64,000 bases of DNA, taken from contig NZ_CP092489.1 of assembly GCF_025643335.1 (NCBI RefSeq), positions 3,854,501 to 3,918,500 on the forward strand. The letters are read 5' to 3'. Of the stretch, positions 29,386 to 38,620 are shown piece after piece (position 1 is the first letter of the stretch; every line of letters begins with the position of its first letter). The notes below the pieces were generated by a model, which saw only the letters and a list, made by a program, of their open reading frames with translations, had not been told where the DNA came from and searched no databases. The DNA comes from Endozoicomonas sp. Mp262. Its GTDB lineage: Bacteria; Pseudomonadota; Gammaproteobacteria; Pseudomonadales; Endozoicomonadaceae. The position numbers were made by a program, and so were the translations under genes.

Positions 29386-30438
29386 ATGAAAAAAAACACT
29401 GACACCCAGAAAAAAGAGCTTATTTTCAGGATTCTGGACGACCTTAAAGCCGGTGGTGAAAAAATAAACGCCGATAAGGTCGCCAAACTGGCCCAGATGG
29501 GTAAGCAAACGGTGTTGCCTTACTACAACGACTGGCGTTTTTTGGATCAGGCAGAAAAACAGGATGAAGATTGCGAGCTACCTCTTGACCTTATAAGGGT
29601 ACTGAAGCGTATGCTGGTAGAATGGAAGCAGGAAGTTTCAGGTGATTTGCTGAAATTTCAGCAACAGGCAGAACAGGATAGCGAAGAGCTGAAAGGGATA
29701 ATCAACCAGCTCACCGAACAAAATCACCACCTATCCAGCGATATAGACCACAAAGAAGAAAAAATTTCGCATCAGAATCAACATATCAAAGAGTTAGAGG
29801 CAGCCCTTAATCAGAAAGACCAGGTAACTGTAGCCCTCTCCACTGAACTGGATGGTGAAAAAAGAAAAAATGCAGACCTCAAACAACAGTTAGTTGATCT
29901 TCAAAGCAGGCACGAACAGGAGTGCGCAGAGAAAGAAAATAAACTGGATCTGCAATATCGCAACCAGATTGATCATTGGATGAAAGCACTGGATGACGAG
30001 AGATTGCAAACAGCAAAACTAGCAAAGGAAATAGAACAACTGAGAGTAGCAATGCTTGCAAGAGAAAAAGAAAAAAACACAGTGGAAACCCGGCTAAACC
30101 ATAAAACTGAAGCTTATATAGAAGCCTGCGAAGAACGCAACCACCTGAGGTCCGAGTTAAAAACCCATGCTCTACCCATGGAACTGTTATCACGATTACT
30201 GATCATTCTGGATGCTAACAAAGAAAATATTACCGAAAAGGCCAAAACCTTAGTAATTTCAGAACAGCACTGCAAAGCCCTGAAAAAAGAAGAGCAACGA
30301 CTAAAAACGGAACTGGAAAATAAAAACGAACAACTCAATCAGGCAAAAACAGTTGAGCTGGAGCTGGAAAAAAGCAAGGGTTATATAGCTGCTCTGGAAA
30401 GCACCCTGAATAGATTACCCAAGGAAGAAGGCAATTAG
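29386..30438 (+). CDS. KfrA-like DNA-binding protein with long coiled coil
   Basis: 350 residues. The first 70 residues (IFRILDDLKAGGEKINADKV, AKLAQMGKQTVLPYYNDWRF) form the KfrA-type N-terminal helix-turn-helix. Residues 85-345 are a nearly continuous coiled coil rich in Glu, Lys and Gln. KfrA proteins of plasmids bind their own promoter and form filaments that help partition or stability. It starts 5 bases before the tyrosine recombinase gene and must be cotranscribed with it. I place the start at ATG 29386; the preceding TTG is also open. Palindromes immediately upstream fit autoregulation. Confidence 0.82.
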   Translation: MKKNTDTQKKELIFRILDDLKAGGEKINADKVAKLAQMGKQTVLPYYNDWRFLDQAEKQDEDCELPLDLIRVLKRMLVEWKQEVSGDLLKFQQQAEQDSEELKGIINQLTEQNHHLSSDIDHKEEKISHQNQHIKELEAALNQKDQVTVALSTELDGEKRKNADLKQQLVDLQSRHEQECAEKENKLDLQYRNQIDHWMKALDDERLQTAKLAKEIEQLRVAMLAREKEKNTVETRLNHKTEAYIEACEERNHLRSELKTHALPMELLSRLLIILDANKENITEKAKTLVISEQHCKALKKEEQRLKTELENKNEQLNQAKTVELELEKSKGYIAALESTLNRLPKEEGN

Positions 30439-30443
30439 GCTTT

Positions 30444-31577
30444 ATGAAAAACTATCCATATCCAGAGCTGCTTAACCAGGTAAAATCCAGCGCGAACTTT
30501 GGTGTATCCCGTCACGTATCCGAAGGGGAAGATCTAAACCTGATGGGAGCAAAGGACGACAACGATGCTCTCGCCCTTTTCCTGAATAAGGCAGGCACGC
30601 GATCTTTAGAAACCCGTCGACGCTATGAAAGGGAAACCGTTCGATTTACCTTTTTTATTTACCATGAACTGGGCATTGACTATAAAGGCGTTCGCCTTAA
30701 GCACCTGCAAGCCTACCTTTATTTTATTCAAAACCTTCCAAAGCAATGGCTACAGGCCGGGCTTCTTCCCGGCAGCCCGGATAAAATACTATTCAAGAAT
30801 TCGGTTAAGGCAGGAAAAAGCACGGACCAGGTAATAGATGTACTCTCCGCTTTTTTCTCCTTTCTTGAAAAAAACCGATACACCATCGGCAACCCTGCCG
30901 CCTCCCTGGTAAGGTCTGGTGAGAAAACAGCCCGTGGTAGCTCGGTTATTCGGTATTTTTACGATAATGAGTGGTCAACTTTTAAAGACTATCTCGATAA
31001 CCTTCCCTCAGATAGCCATAAGGACAAAGCTGAGTCAGCAAGAATTCGTTATATTATTGCCATTACCTATGGCCTGGCCTTGCGAGAATCTGAAGTAACA
31101 CAACACACCTGCTCAGACATTCATCCGGACGGTGAAGGTGGGCTTTACCTCAGCGTACTGGGAAAAGGAAAAAAAAGAAGACACCTCCCTATCAATAAAA
31201 ACCTGCAAAATACAATAGCTGAATATAGGGCCACACACGGCCTTAGCGGAATCTATGGTGATAACTTCCCTCTTGCGCCCAGGTTGAGACGGTCAAAAGG
31301 AAGCATTACCCCCCTATCCTCCCGTGGCTTAAGGTTTTTTTGGCAATCCCTTATGCAGGATTGCGCCTTGAAATCTGATGATCACTACCTATCAAACCGC
31401 CTCTGTGAAATTCCATTTCACTCCCTCAGACATACCGCACTGACACATTTGGCACGATCCATGGACATAGAAGACCTGGCTATTTTTGCCGGACACGACT
31501 CCATTAATACAACCAGCCAGTACTACCATGCCGAGGCTGAACGACTTCGAACCTTAACCGAAAATCACGGGCTGTAA
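30444..31577 (+). CDS. Tyrosine recombinase (integrase family)
   Basis: 377 residues. Catalytic residues are visible in a standard C-terminal domain: Arg214 (YGLALRESEV), His326 and Arg329 (FHSLRHT), His351 (AGHDSINTT) and the nucleophile Tyr360 (SQYYH). The N-terminal half (residues 50-150) is the core-binding SAM-like domain (RRRYERETVRFTFFIYHELG). It has no DUF4102 arm-binding domain, so it is not a typical phage integrase; it is closer to XerC/D-like or plasmid recombinases. It is paired with the KfrA-like gene. The substrate site is unknown, with candidate palindromes lying 1-2 kb upstream and a duplicated tRNA-Cys 1.3 kb downstream. Confidence 0.88.
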   Translation: MKNYPYPELLNQVKSSANFGVSRHVSEGEDLNLMGAKDDNDALALFLNKAGTRSLETRRRYERETVRFTFFIYHELGIDYKGVRLKHLQAYLYFIQNLPKQWLQAGLLPGSPDKILFKNSVKAGKSTDQVIDVLSAFFSFLEKNRYTIGNPAASLVRSGEKTARGSSVIRYFYDNEWSTFKDYLDNLPSDSHKDKAESARIRYIIAITYGLALRESEVTQHTCSDIHPDGEGGLYLSVLGKGKKRRHLPINKNLQNTIAEYRATHGLSGIYGDNFPLAPRLRRSKGSITPLSSRGLRFFWQSLMQDCALKSDDHYLSNRLCEIPFHSLRHTALTHLARSMDIEDLAIFAGHDSINTTSQYYHAEAERLRTLTENHGL

Positions 31578-31788
31578 ATTTTCTTAACACCGTATAGGAT
31601 ACAAAAAATGCGGTAGTTCATACCTCCCCTGCAAACACTGCGGCTGATATCAAGATTAATGACTCGCTAGCAGAAGAAGCGAAATTATGCCATCCTAGGT
31701 TCTATAGAGCCTTATGTCATAAGCCTATAAATAACGATACCACCACGCGTTTTATATAAAATCAGTATATTGAGAACCATCAGGGACG

Positions 31789-32820
31789 ATGACTCGATCA
31801 GTAGCCAGATGCAAAAAATGCGGCCATAAAGTATCCAAAAGCTACATCTCCGCACTAGGCGGGGTCTGGCATCCTTCCTGTTTTTCTTGCACAGGCTGCA
31901 GAAAACCCATAGGCGATGATCGATTTCTGATGTTTTCCGGTCATCCCTATCATAGCTGGTGCCTAAAATGTGCTGGTTGCAAGCGCTCAATCAAGGGTAA
32001 CTGCATCGAAGCCGAAGGTCTGCCCTGGCATATTGCCTGCCACAAAAAACAAAATCACCCAAAATGCTCGGTTTGCAGCAAACCTTTGTCCCGGCGCTAT
32101 TTTCTGGATTTTTGGGGAAATGCTTTTTGCAATACTCACCAGAATTATTCCACCTGCGCTAGTTGCAACAGAATTGTCTGCGAAAATCTGACCGGTGGAG
32201 GGATGCAATACCCAGACGGCCTGTTAATTTGTAACTTATGCGGATTGCATGGCGTATCAACCCTTGCAAGAGCTGAAAAATTAATGGCAGAAATGCGCTC
32301 AGCACTGGCATCAGTGGGACTAAAACTCAACAAAGCGCAAACACCTATTAAATTATGCGACAGGGATGAGCTTCATAAAGCCAGTCGTCATGACTTTCAC
32401 GATGAACGCCCTCTTCTAGGCATGGCGCGCTGGACGATTACATCATCCAATGGGCGTATAGTCGCCAGAACATTTAAAGATATTCTTATCCAAACCCACC
32501 TTCCGGAAGAGCATTTCAGAACAGTGGCTATCCATGAACTGACCCATGCCTGGTTGTTTTATCACAATTATCGGGACTTGCCACTTATAGTCGAGGAGGG
32601 GCTCTGTGTATTGATGGAATATATTTGGCTTAGAAGCCAAAAGAATCAGGATGCCAGATTCCGGAGAACCATGATTTCCCAAAGTCTTGACCCAATATAT
32701 GGCGATGGCTTTCGTAAAGCCAGGCAAGCCCTGGAACGAATGCCCCTAAAAGTTCTACTCAAATACGTTAAAGAAAAAAAGAAATTTCCGGGGAAGCTGG
32801 CTGCTTTTTTCTATCATTAA
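31789..32820 (+). CDS. LIM-type zinc-finger protein with DA1-like metallopeptidase domain
   Basis: 343 residues. The N-terminal 150 residues have zinc-ligand pairs in LIM spacing: C8/C11, H28/C31, C34/C37, H55/C58, C61/C64, H81/C84, C93/C96, C114/H117, C123/C126 and C148/C151. Typical segments are WHPSCFSCTGCRKPI and YHSWCLKCAGCKRSI. The C-terminal domain contains HELTH at residues 249-253 and VEEGLCVLMEYIWL at 268-281. This HExxH plus downstream glutamate arrangement (EEG) is that of the DA1 peptidase domain known from plant growth regulators, where LIM fingers precede the peptidase. It has no signal peptide. A strong terminator follows. Its substrate is unknown; it may be an intracellular regulator or an effector delivered to host cells. 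It is separated from the recombinase by 211 bases. Confidence 0.85.
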   Translation: MTRSVARCKKCGHKVSKSYISALGGVWHPSCFSCTGCRKPIGDDRFLMFSGHPYHSWCLKCAGCKRSIKGNCIEAEGLPWHIACHKKQNHPKCSVCSKPLSRRYFLDFWGNAFCNTHQNYSTCASCNRIVCENLTGGGMQYPDGLLICNLCGLHGVSTLARAEKLMAEMRSALASVGLKLNKAQTPIKLCDRDELHKASRHDFHDERPLLGMARWTITSSNGRIVARTFKDILIQTHLPEEHFRTVAIHELTHAWLFYHNYRDLPLIVEEGLCVLMEYIWLRSQKNQDARFRRTMISQSLDPIYGDGFRKARQALERMPLKVLLKYVKEKKKFPGKLAAFFYH

Positions 32821-32847
32821 CACTGTCTTTCTATATCTGGCGCAATA

Positions 32848-32877
32848 AAAAAGCGAACATAAATATGTTCGCTTTTT
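32848..32877. terminator. Bidirectional terminator between the DA1-like gene and the tRNA operon
   Basis: AAAAAGCGAACATA and TATGTTCGCTTTTT form a perfect 14-bp stem. It can end the rightward DA1-like transcript and the leftward tRNA operon. Confidence 0.9.
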
Positions 32878-32881
32878 AGAT

Positions 32882-32955
32882 TGGAGGCGGGCACCGGAGT
32901 CGAACCGGCCTAGATGGAGTTGCAGTCCACTGTATAACCGCTCTACCAACCCGCC
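32882..32955 (-). tRNA. tRNA-Cys (GCA), copy 2
   Basis: 74 bases with encoded CCA. The minus strand starts GGCGGGTTGGTAGAGCGG, the anticodon loop is CTGCAAC (anticodon GCA) and the T-arm is GGTTCGACTCC. It is identical to the copy at 33101-33174. It is the last gene of the operon. Confidence 0.97.
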
Positions 32956-32981
32956 ATAAACTGATTTTCTATCTTTAAAAA

Positions 32982-33068
32982 TGGTGCCCGGAGCCGGAAT
33001 CGAACCGGCACGGCCGTTAAGCCGAGGGATTTTAAGTCCCTTGTGTCTACCAATTTCACCATCCGGGC
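32982..33068 (-). tRNA. tRNA-Leu (UAA)
   Basis: 87 bases with encoded CCA. The acceptor starts GCCCGGATGG, the anticodon loop is CTTAAAA (anticodon TAA), and it has the long variable arm of a class II tRNA. It corresponds to leuZ of the E. coli pgsA-glyW-cysT-leuZ operon. Confidence 0.97.
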
Positions 33069-33100
33069 ATACCAAGCCAGAATTTATACCGGCTTGAATT

Positions 33101-33174
33101 TGGAGGCGGGCACCGGAGTCGAACCGGCCTAGATGGAGTTGCAGTCCACTGTATAACCGCTCTACCAACCCGCC
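33101..33174 (-). tRNA. tRNA-Cys (GCA), copy 1
   Basis: 74 bases with encoded CCA. The sequence is the same as the copy at 32882-32955, with anticodon GCA. It is in the expected cysT position between tRNA-Gly and tRNA-Leu. Confidence 0.97.
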
Positions 33175-33220
33175 TGCAATCTTTACAGGAAAATGGAAAA
33201 ACCCATTTTACCTTATATTC

Positions 33221-33296
<76 letters not shown>

Positions 33297-33358
33297 AGAA
33301 GATGAGGCGTATTTTAGGAATTTCCTGGCTCCTGTCAATAGCCCCAAGCAATAAGTGA

Positions 33359-33925
33359 CTATTTTTCTTCTTTTTTGAAGGGAGTCAGGTCAGGCCAGGC
33401 GGCTTTTAGATAGACGTACATGGACCAAAGCGTAAGCACTGATGATATATACAGTAATACCACACCCAGATAACCAATCCAGTTTTCAATGGGTGGAGGG
33501 GATAACAGCAAAAAAGTAATGGAAGCCATTTGAGCCATGGTTTTCGCCTTACCAATCATACTGACAGCCACACTGGTACGCTTGCCAAGTTCAGCCATCC
33601 ACTCCCGAAGGGCCGATATGACGATTTCACGACCAATAATAATCATGGCAGGTACCGTCATCCAAAGCGCCCGGAATTCATCTATCAAGAGACACAATGC
33701 AGTTGCCACCATGATCTTATCTGCCACAGGGTCGAAAAACTCTCCAAAAGGCGTGGTTTGATTTAACTTGCGGGCAAGATAACCATCAAACCAGTCTGTC
33801 CCGGCAGCAAAAAAGAAAATACCCGCTGATACCAGGTAGCTCCAGTGAAAAGGTAAGTAGAATACCACTACAAGGAATGGAACCAGGATAATACGTATCG
33901 ATGTTAGAATATTTGGGACGTTCAT
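33359..33925 (-). CDS. pgsA: CDP-diacylglycerol--glycerol-3-phosphate 3-phosphatidyltransferase
   Basis: 188 residues, an integral membrane protein with about five to six helices. The CDP-alcohol phosphotransferase signature DGYLARKLNQTTPFGEFFDP followed by VADK (pattern DGxxAR-x8-G-x3-D-x3-D) is intact. It makes phosphatidylglycerol phosphate, the committed step to phosphatidylglycerol and cardiolipin, in the inner membrane. The arrangement uvrC-pgsA-tRNA is conserved in gammaproteobacteria. Confidence 0.96.
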   Translation of the reverse strand: MNVPNILTSIRIILVPFLVVVFYLPFHWSYLVSAGIFFFAAGTDWFDGYLARKLNQTTPFGEFFDPVADKIMVATALCLLIDEFRALWMTVPAMIIIGREIVISALREWMAELGKRTSVAVSMIGKAKTMAQMASITFLLLSPPPIENWIGYLGVVLLYISSVLTLWSMYVYLKAAWPDLTPFKKEEK

Positions 33926-34230
33926 GGCTAAATGCTTAATCGCCTATGTTTACTGGGATATAGCCATTCAGGCAGACTCCATGGGTCATGGTTGGGACTC
34001 ACTTTTCCTAAATCTATACAGTCCAGACTAAGAAATAGGCTTTCCCGTGGCTCGTAAAGGGAGTCAGGCCCAACTTCCGTTGATTTGAAACCCAGAGTTT
34101 ATGACCCATCTGATTTGCGATGAATGCAACATGCCCTGTGAAGTCAAACTCCAGCAGGTATTAACTGTGCTATGTATGGTACTGAGTTCTGTATCTTATT
34201 CCAGTGTGGACAATCCACTTTTTCCATTTA
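33926..34230. other. Intergenic region between pgsA and uvrC
   Basis: These 305 bases contain no supported gene. A 59-codon frame on the plus strand (from 34100) runs into uvrC and has no recognisable signals. The pgsA promoter is probably here. Confidence 0.4.
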
Positions 34231-36075
34231 TTACTCATGGAGAAAATTATATATGGTATCGGCCAGCTGCTGGCTGATACCTGGAACCTTAGCCAGCTCA
34301 TTCACAGAGGCTGCCACCACACCTTGCTGACCACCAAAATATTTAAGTAAGGCCGATCGCCTTTTACCCCCAACACCAGGAATATCCTCTAAAAGGGAAC
34401 GATTTCTGGTTTTATGTCGTTTCTGCCGATGCCCTGCGATAGCAAAGCGGTGAGCTTCATCCCGAATATGTTGGATAAGCAGCAGTGCGGCTTCATACCC
34501 TTCAGTAATTAGCTCCCGCCCCTGATAAAGTAATGTTTCCAGCCCTGGCTTTCGTGATTTCCCTTTAGCCACCCCAAGTAAAGGTATTCCTGACAAATCA
34601 AGATCAGCCATGACCGTTTCAGCTGCACTTAACTGCCCCTTACCACCATCAATAAGAATAAGGTCAGGACAAGGCTTACCTGATGCCACAAATTTCTGGT
34701 AGCGGCGCTGCAAAGCAATCCCCATGGCGGCATAGTCATCACCAGGAGAAATATCTTTTATATTAAATCGACGGTAGTCGCTTTTTAGGGGGCCTTCCCG
34801 ATTAAATACGACACAGGACGCGACGGTTGCTTCTCCCATGGTATGACTAATATCAAAGCACTCAAGCCTTTGCCCCTGCGAGGGTAACTCCAGCAGTTGC
34901 ATTAGCTGCTCTACCCTCTTATGCATTCGCGTTTGATCCAGCAAAGTTGCCTTTAAGCTCTGCTCGGCATTTTTATTGGCAAGATTCAACCATTGTTTGC
35001 GATCTCCCCTGACCTGCTCTTTTATCTCTATTTTTTTACCCGATAGCTGATTAATTGCCTCTTTCAGTGCCGAAATACATGAGAGTCTAAAAGGCAGAAT
35101 AAGCTCCTCAGGAAAGTCACGGTTTTGGGAAAGGTTAATATAAAATTGTGCTAAAAATTCATCAAGGTACTCTTCCCTGGCTTTTTCCAGCTTAAATTTT
35201 GGAAAATAGGCTTTACTGCCTATAACTTGCCCATCCCTGACAAAGAGAACGTGAAAACAGTAACTTCCTGAATGCTCGGCATAGCCGATAATATCGGCAC
35301 TGCCACCCGCCCGTATCACGGACTGGCCTTCCTGAACCTTCCTCAACTGAATAATCTGATCCCTGATATCTGCAGCGAGTTCAAAATTTAGAGAGCGAGA
35401 GGCATCTTCCATCCTCTGAGTCAAACTCTCTGTTAACTCCTGACATTTACCGGAAATTAGTTGGATAGAATCCAGGACATCCCTGGCATACTCATCCTCT
35501 GTGACCAAACCAACACAGGGCGCTTTGCATCGCCTGATCTGATACTGCAGGCAAGGACGGGATCTGTTTCGAAAATAGCTATCTTCGCACTGTCTCACCT
35601 TAAAAACTTTTTGCAATAAATTAAGACTGTCTCTTACTGCACTGGAACTGGGATAAGGGCCAAAGTAACGATCTTTATTTGCTTTTTTTCCGCGATGAAT
35701 ACCCAAACGGGGCCATGAATCCTCTGAAGCCAGAACAATATAAGGATAAGATTTATCATCCCTAAGCAAAATATTATAAGGAGGCTTTCTGAGCTTGATC
35801 AGGTTTTGTTCCAGCAACAGCGCTTCTGTTTCCGAGTTAGTTACAATGACATCAATATCAGCCACCTTGCTGATTAAGGCCATGGTTTTGGTACTTAACC
35901 CTGACGCTTGAAAATAACTGGATAGCCTATTTTTCAGGTTTTTTGCCTTTCCTATATACAAAGTATGCCCTTGCTGATCCCGCATATCATAAACACCCGG
36001 CTTACAGGGCGTTTTTTTCAGAAAAGCCTTGTGGTCAAAAGAAGAGTTTGATTTGTCAGGAGCACTACTGGTCAT
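34231..36075 (-). CDS. uvrC: UvrABC system protein C
   Basis: 614 residues, the normal length. The GIY-YIG nuclease domain is at the N-terminus (PCKPGVYDMRDQQGHTLYIG then KAKNLKNRL), followed by a cysteine cluster and UVR motif (LNFELAADIRDQIIQLRKVQ), an RNase H-like domain (LECFDISHTMGEATVASCVV, LILIDGGKGQLSAA) and C-terminal helix-hairpin-helix repeats (LLEDIPGVGGKRRSALLKYF). UvrC makes the two incisions in nucleotide excision repair. gacA, often upstream in pseudomonads, is absent. Confidence 0.97.
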   Translation of the reverse strand: MTSSAPDKSNSSFDHKAFLKKTPCKPGVYDMRDQQGHTLYIGKAKNLKNRLSSYFQASGLSTKTMALISKVADIDVIVTNSETEALLLEQNLIKLRKPPYNILLRDDKSYPYIVLASEDSWPRLGIHRGKKANKDRYFGPYPSSSAVRDSLNLLQKVFKVRQCEDSYFRNRSRPCLQYQIRRCKAPCVGLVTEDEYARDVLDSIQLISGKCQELTESLTQRMEDASRSLNFELAADIRDQIIQLRKVQEGQSVIRAGGSADIIGYAEHSGSYCFHVLFVRDGQVIGSKAYFPKFKLEKAREEYLDEFLAQFYINLSQNRDFPEELILPFRLSCISALKEAINQLSGKKIEIKEQVRGDRKQWLNLANKNAEQSLKATLLDQTRMHKRVEQLMQLLELPSQGQRLECFDISHTMGEATVASCVVFNREGPLKSDYRRFNIKDISPGDDYAAMGIALQRRYQKFVASGKPCPDLILIDGGKGQLSAAETVMADLDLSGIPLLGVAKGKSRKPGLETLLYQGRELITEGYEAALLLIQHIRDEAHRFAIAGHRQKRHKTRNRSLLEDIPGVGGKRRSALLKYFGGQQGVVAASVNELAKVPGISQQLADTIYNFLHE

Positions 36076-36975
36076 ACATTATCCATTCTAAAATAAAGGA
36101 GAATCATTATACTTATAAAGGGTTAATTTGACTTCTAATCACTAAAAAATCTTTTCTAAACTGAAATAAGAATACTCAAAGAGTATAGCGCCCCAAATAG
36201 GGTAAAGAGGAACACCAAGCATTACAATGAATGACCAGCTTTTCATTCTACCTTAAAATCTAAAAGCCAGATATCAAACCTAAAATAATAAATGCCATTT
36301 AAGCTATACTCTTGTTCACCTATTAATCTGCCACTCGTCTATATAATGATTAGTCTAAAATTCAGAAGCACTCAACATAAAAACCCTGTAGAAAAATACT
36401 TATTTGCTACATTATTTGGATACATATTATTCTTCAGCTGTTTATCATTCGCTGAAAAAAAAGATATTATTATTAGCCCGGATATTTCATAAAGCAGCAG
36501 GCTGTCCATTCAATTTTGACTTTTCTGTGGGGGCTGCTGTTTTATCACTCTGTGACTAAAGGTCTTCAGGCTCCGACTACACCAATCTGAACATTTAACG
36601 ATCAATTCTGCTTTTTTAGGCCGAATGAATACTCCAAACGTCTCTCATCTGGTTATTATTTAGGCGGGCTAAGCGTTGTGGAGGCTGCTACCCAGGCCGA
36701 GGCAACGGCATTTGATAAAATATCTCTGTTACATGCTGCAAAAGCTTCTTGAATGGGCAGCTGCTGGGTAGGTGCAGTTTGATCCGATCCTTGTACTCAA
36801 CCACCTTAACCGCTACTTTGCAGAGTTTTGTGATTACCGTTGATGGCTGGGCTTTCTCCAGTTCCGTTCCTTTCAAAGCCTTGGTTCTCAGCTCGTAATG
36901 CAGAACGTAAGCCGCACAGGCATAAAACAGTCTCAAGTGATTGGCCAGAAAGGTCTGGTCTGACAGTCTGTCACC

Positions 36976-38620
36976 CAGCTATTCCCGTGACATCAATTAA
37001 ATCACTGCAACAGCAAGGCTTACAGTAAATTCCAAATGGAGTGATTTCGCACAAAATAACGTCTACTTTTGATAGGGATACTTTATCAATGGCTGTCTCT
37101 CATGGCTTATCCATTCCAAAAAAGTCGTAAGCATCTTTGTGCAAACAGTTTAATTACTACGATTTCTGAAAGTTATGAGCAAATTCCAGATGTCCGACCA
37201 AACAAGGATTCCAGAAAAATAACAATACATGATGCCTCCATGTCCGCTTTTGCCATGATGCATCTCAAGTACCCATCGCTCCTCTCGTTTGAGCGTGATA
37301 AAACAGAGCAAGAAGTAAGGCATAACCTTGAGCACCTGTATCAGATAAAAAAACGTGCTCCCTGTGATACCAGTATGCGGGAAATCCTGGATCCAATAGA
37401 TCCCGTAGAGTTCAAAAAGCCTTTTAAGACATTGCTGTCTAACGTCCAAAGGGGCGGATTACTGAAGGCATTCGAATTTCACTGCGGGAACTTGAAAAAT
37501 CACTACTTGCTCCCGATCGATGGAACTGGGCTATTTTACTCCTGCAATAATAAAAAACCTTGTCAGGAGTGCTGTACTAAAAATAAGGGAAAGGCCAACG
37601 AAGCTCACTACCACCAGTTAATGGCAGCATGCATTGCTCACCCGGATCAAAAAACAGTCTTGCCATTGGCACCGGAAGCCATAGTTTGCCAGGACGGTTC
37701 GACCAAAAATGACTGTGAAAAAAATGCCATTAAACGGTTGTTTGCCACCATACGAGAGCATCACCCACGTCTAAAGTTCGTTATTCTTCTGGACAGTCTT
37801 TATGCTGACAACCCCACTGTCCAACTGATTAAGAGTTATGGCTGGCATTACATCATTGTCGCGAAAGATGGCAACCATGCCTCGCTGGTTGAAGCGATGG
37901 ATGAGCTGGATAAAGAAGGAAAAGTTCACCGTGCTGAAAAAGTTAATGAAGAGACTGGAATTAAGTGGTGGTTTCGCTATGCCAATGACGTCAGGCTGAA
38001 CAAGGCAAAATATGCAGAACAGGTTAATGTGCTTGATTTTGTCGAAACCGATAAAAAAGGTAAACAGCATATCTGGTGCTGGGTGACTGATATTCCGCTT
38101 AACGAAGAAACCATAGAACCCGTCATGAAAGGAGGGCGCTGCCGATGGCATATTGAGAACCAGACGTTTAACACCCTGAAAAATCAAGGCTACGATCTCG
38201 AACATAACTACGGTCACGGTGAGAAGCACTTAGCCACAAATCTGGCCTATCTGACGATGCTTGCTTTTCTCGTAGATCAAATACAGGAACTGTGCTGTCC
38301 CCAGTTTCAGGAAGCTTTAAGAACCCGCTCAAAAGGAGTCCGTATAGCATTATGGAAATGGATACAGGGCTATTTTTTGCATTGGCTGATAAAAACGTGG
38401 GAGGGGCTTTTTTACACAGTAACTCATGGTATTGAAGAGAAAAGGGTGATTCCATTCGATACATCATAACCGGCCATATCGTAGCTACGTTCAGGGGTGA
38501 CATTTTTTCTTTAAAGCTCCGCTTTGTTAATTGGCGGCTCAGTTTTGATCGGCTTCATTATTTTTGCTGCCTTATTGTCAATACCAACGATCATCGACGT
38601 TCATCATGCGGGAATAGCTG
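36976..38620 (+). mobile_element. IS4-like insertion sequence, copy 2 (1,645 bp)
   Basis: The same length and ends as copy 1 (CAGCTATTCCCG at both termini), inserted in the IS1380 transposase gene. Target duplication TCTGTCACC is present at 36967-36975 and 38621-38629. It lies in the same orientation as copy 1, 33.6 kb away. Confidence 0.96.
37069..38469 (+). CDS. IS4-like (DDE) transposase, copy 2
   Basis: The protein sequence is identical to the copy at 3440-4840, with the same DDE motifs and cysteine cluster. It is intact, so the element could still move and could also supply transposase to copy 1. Confidence 0.9.
   Translation: MIGILYQWLSLMAYPFQKSRKHLCANSLITTISESYEQIPDVRPNKDSRKITIHDASMSAFAMMHLKYPSLLSFERDKTEQEVRHNLEHLYQIKKRAPCDTSMREILDPIDPVEFKKPFKTLLSNVQRGGLLKAFEFHCGNLKNHYLLPIDGTGLFYSCNNKKPCQECCTKNKGKANEAHYHQLMAACIAHPDQKTVLPLAPEAIVCQDGSTKNDCEKNAIKRLFATIREHHPRLKFVILLDSLYADNPTVQLIKSYGWHYIIVAKDGNHASLVEAMDELDKEGKVHRAEKVNEETGIKWWFRYANDVRLNKAKYAEQVNVLDFVETDKKGKQHIWCWVTDIPLNEETIEPVMKGGRCRWHIENQTFNTLKNQGYDLEHNYGHGEKHLATNLAYLTMLAFLVDQIQELCCPQFQEALRTRSKGVRIALWKWIQGYFLHWLIKTWEGLFYTVTHGIEEKRVIPFDTS

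Noticed and set aside
31604-31648. A short reading stretch with Cys pairs (KKCG and CKHCG) before the DA1-like gene
   Set aside because: Only about 17 codons, no start codon; may be a zinc-finger remnant but cannot be supported.
32755-33168. A minus-strand frame across the tRNA genes
   Set aside because: It reads through tRNA sequence and encodes repeats of the tRNA itself.
34100-34279. A 59-codon plus-strand frame running into uvrC
   Set aside because: No start signal or domain, and it overlaps the 3' end of uvrC.
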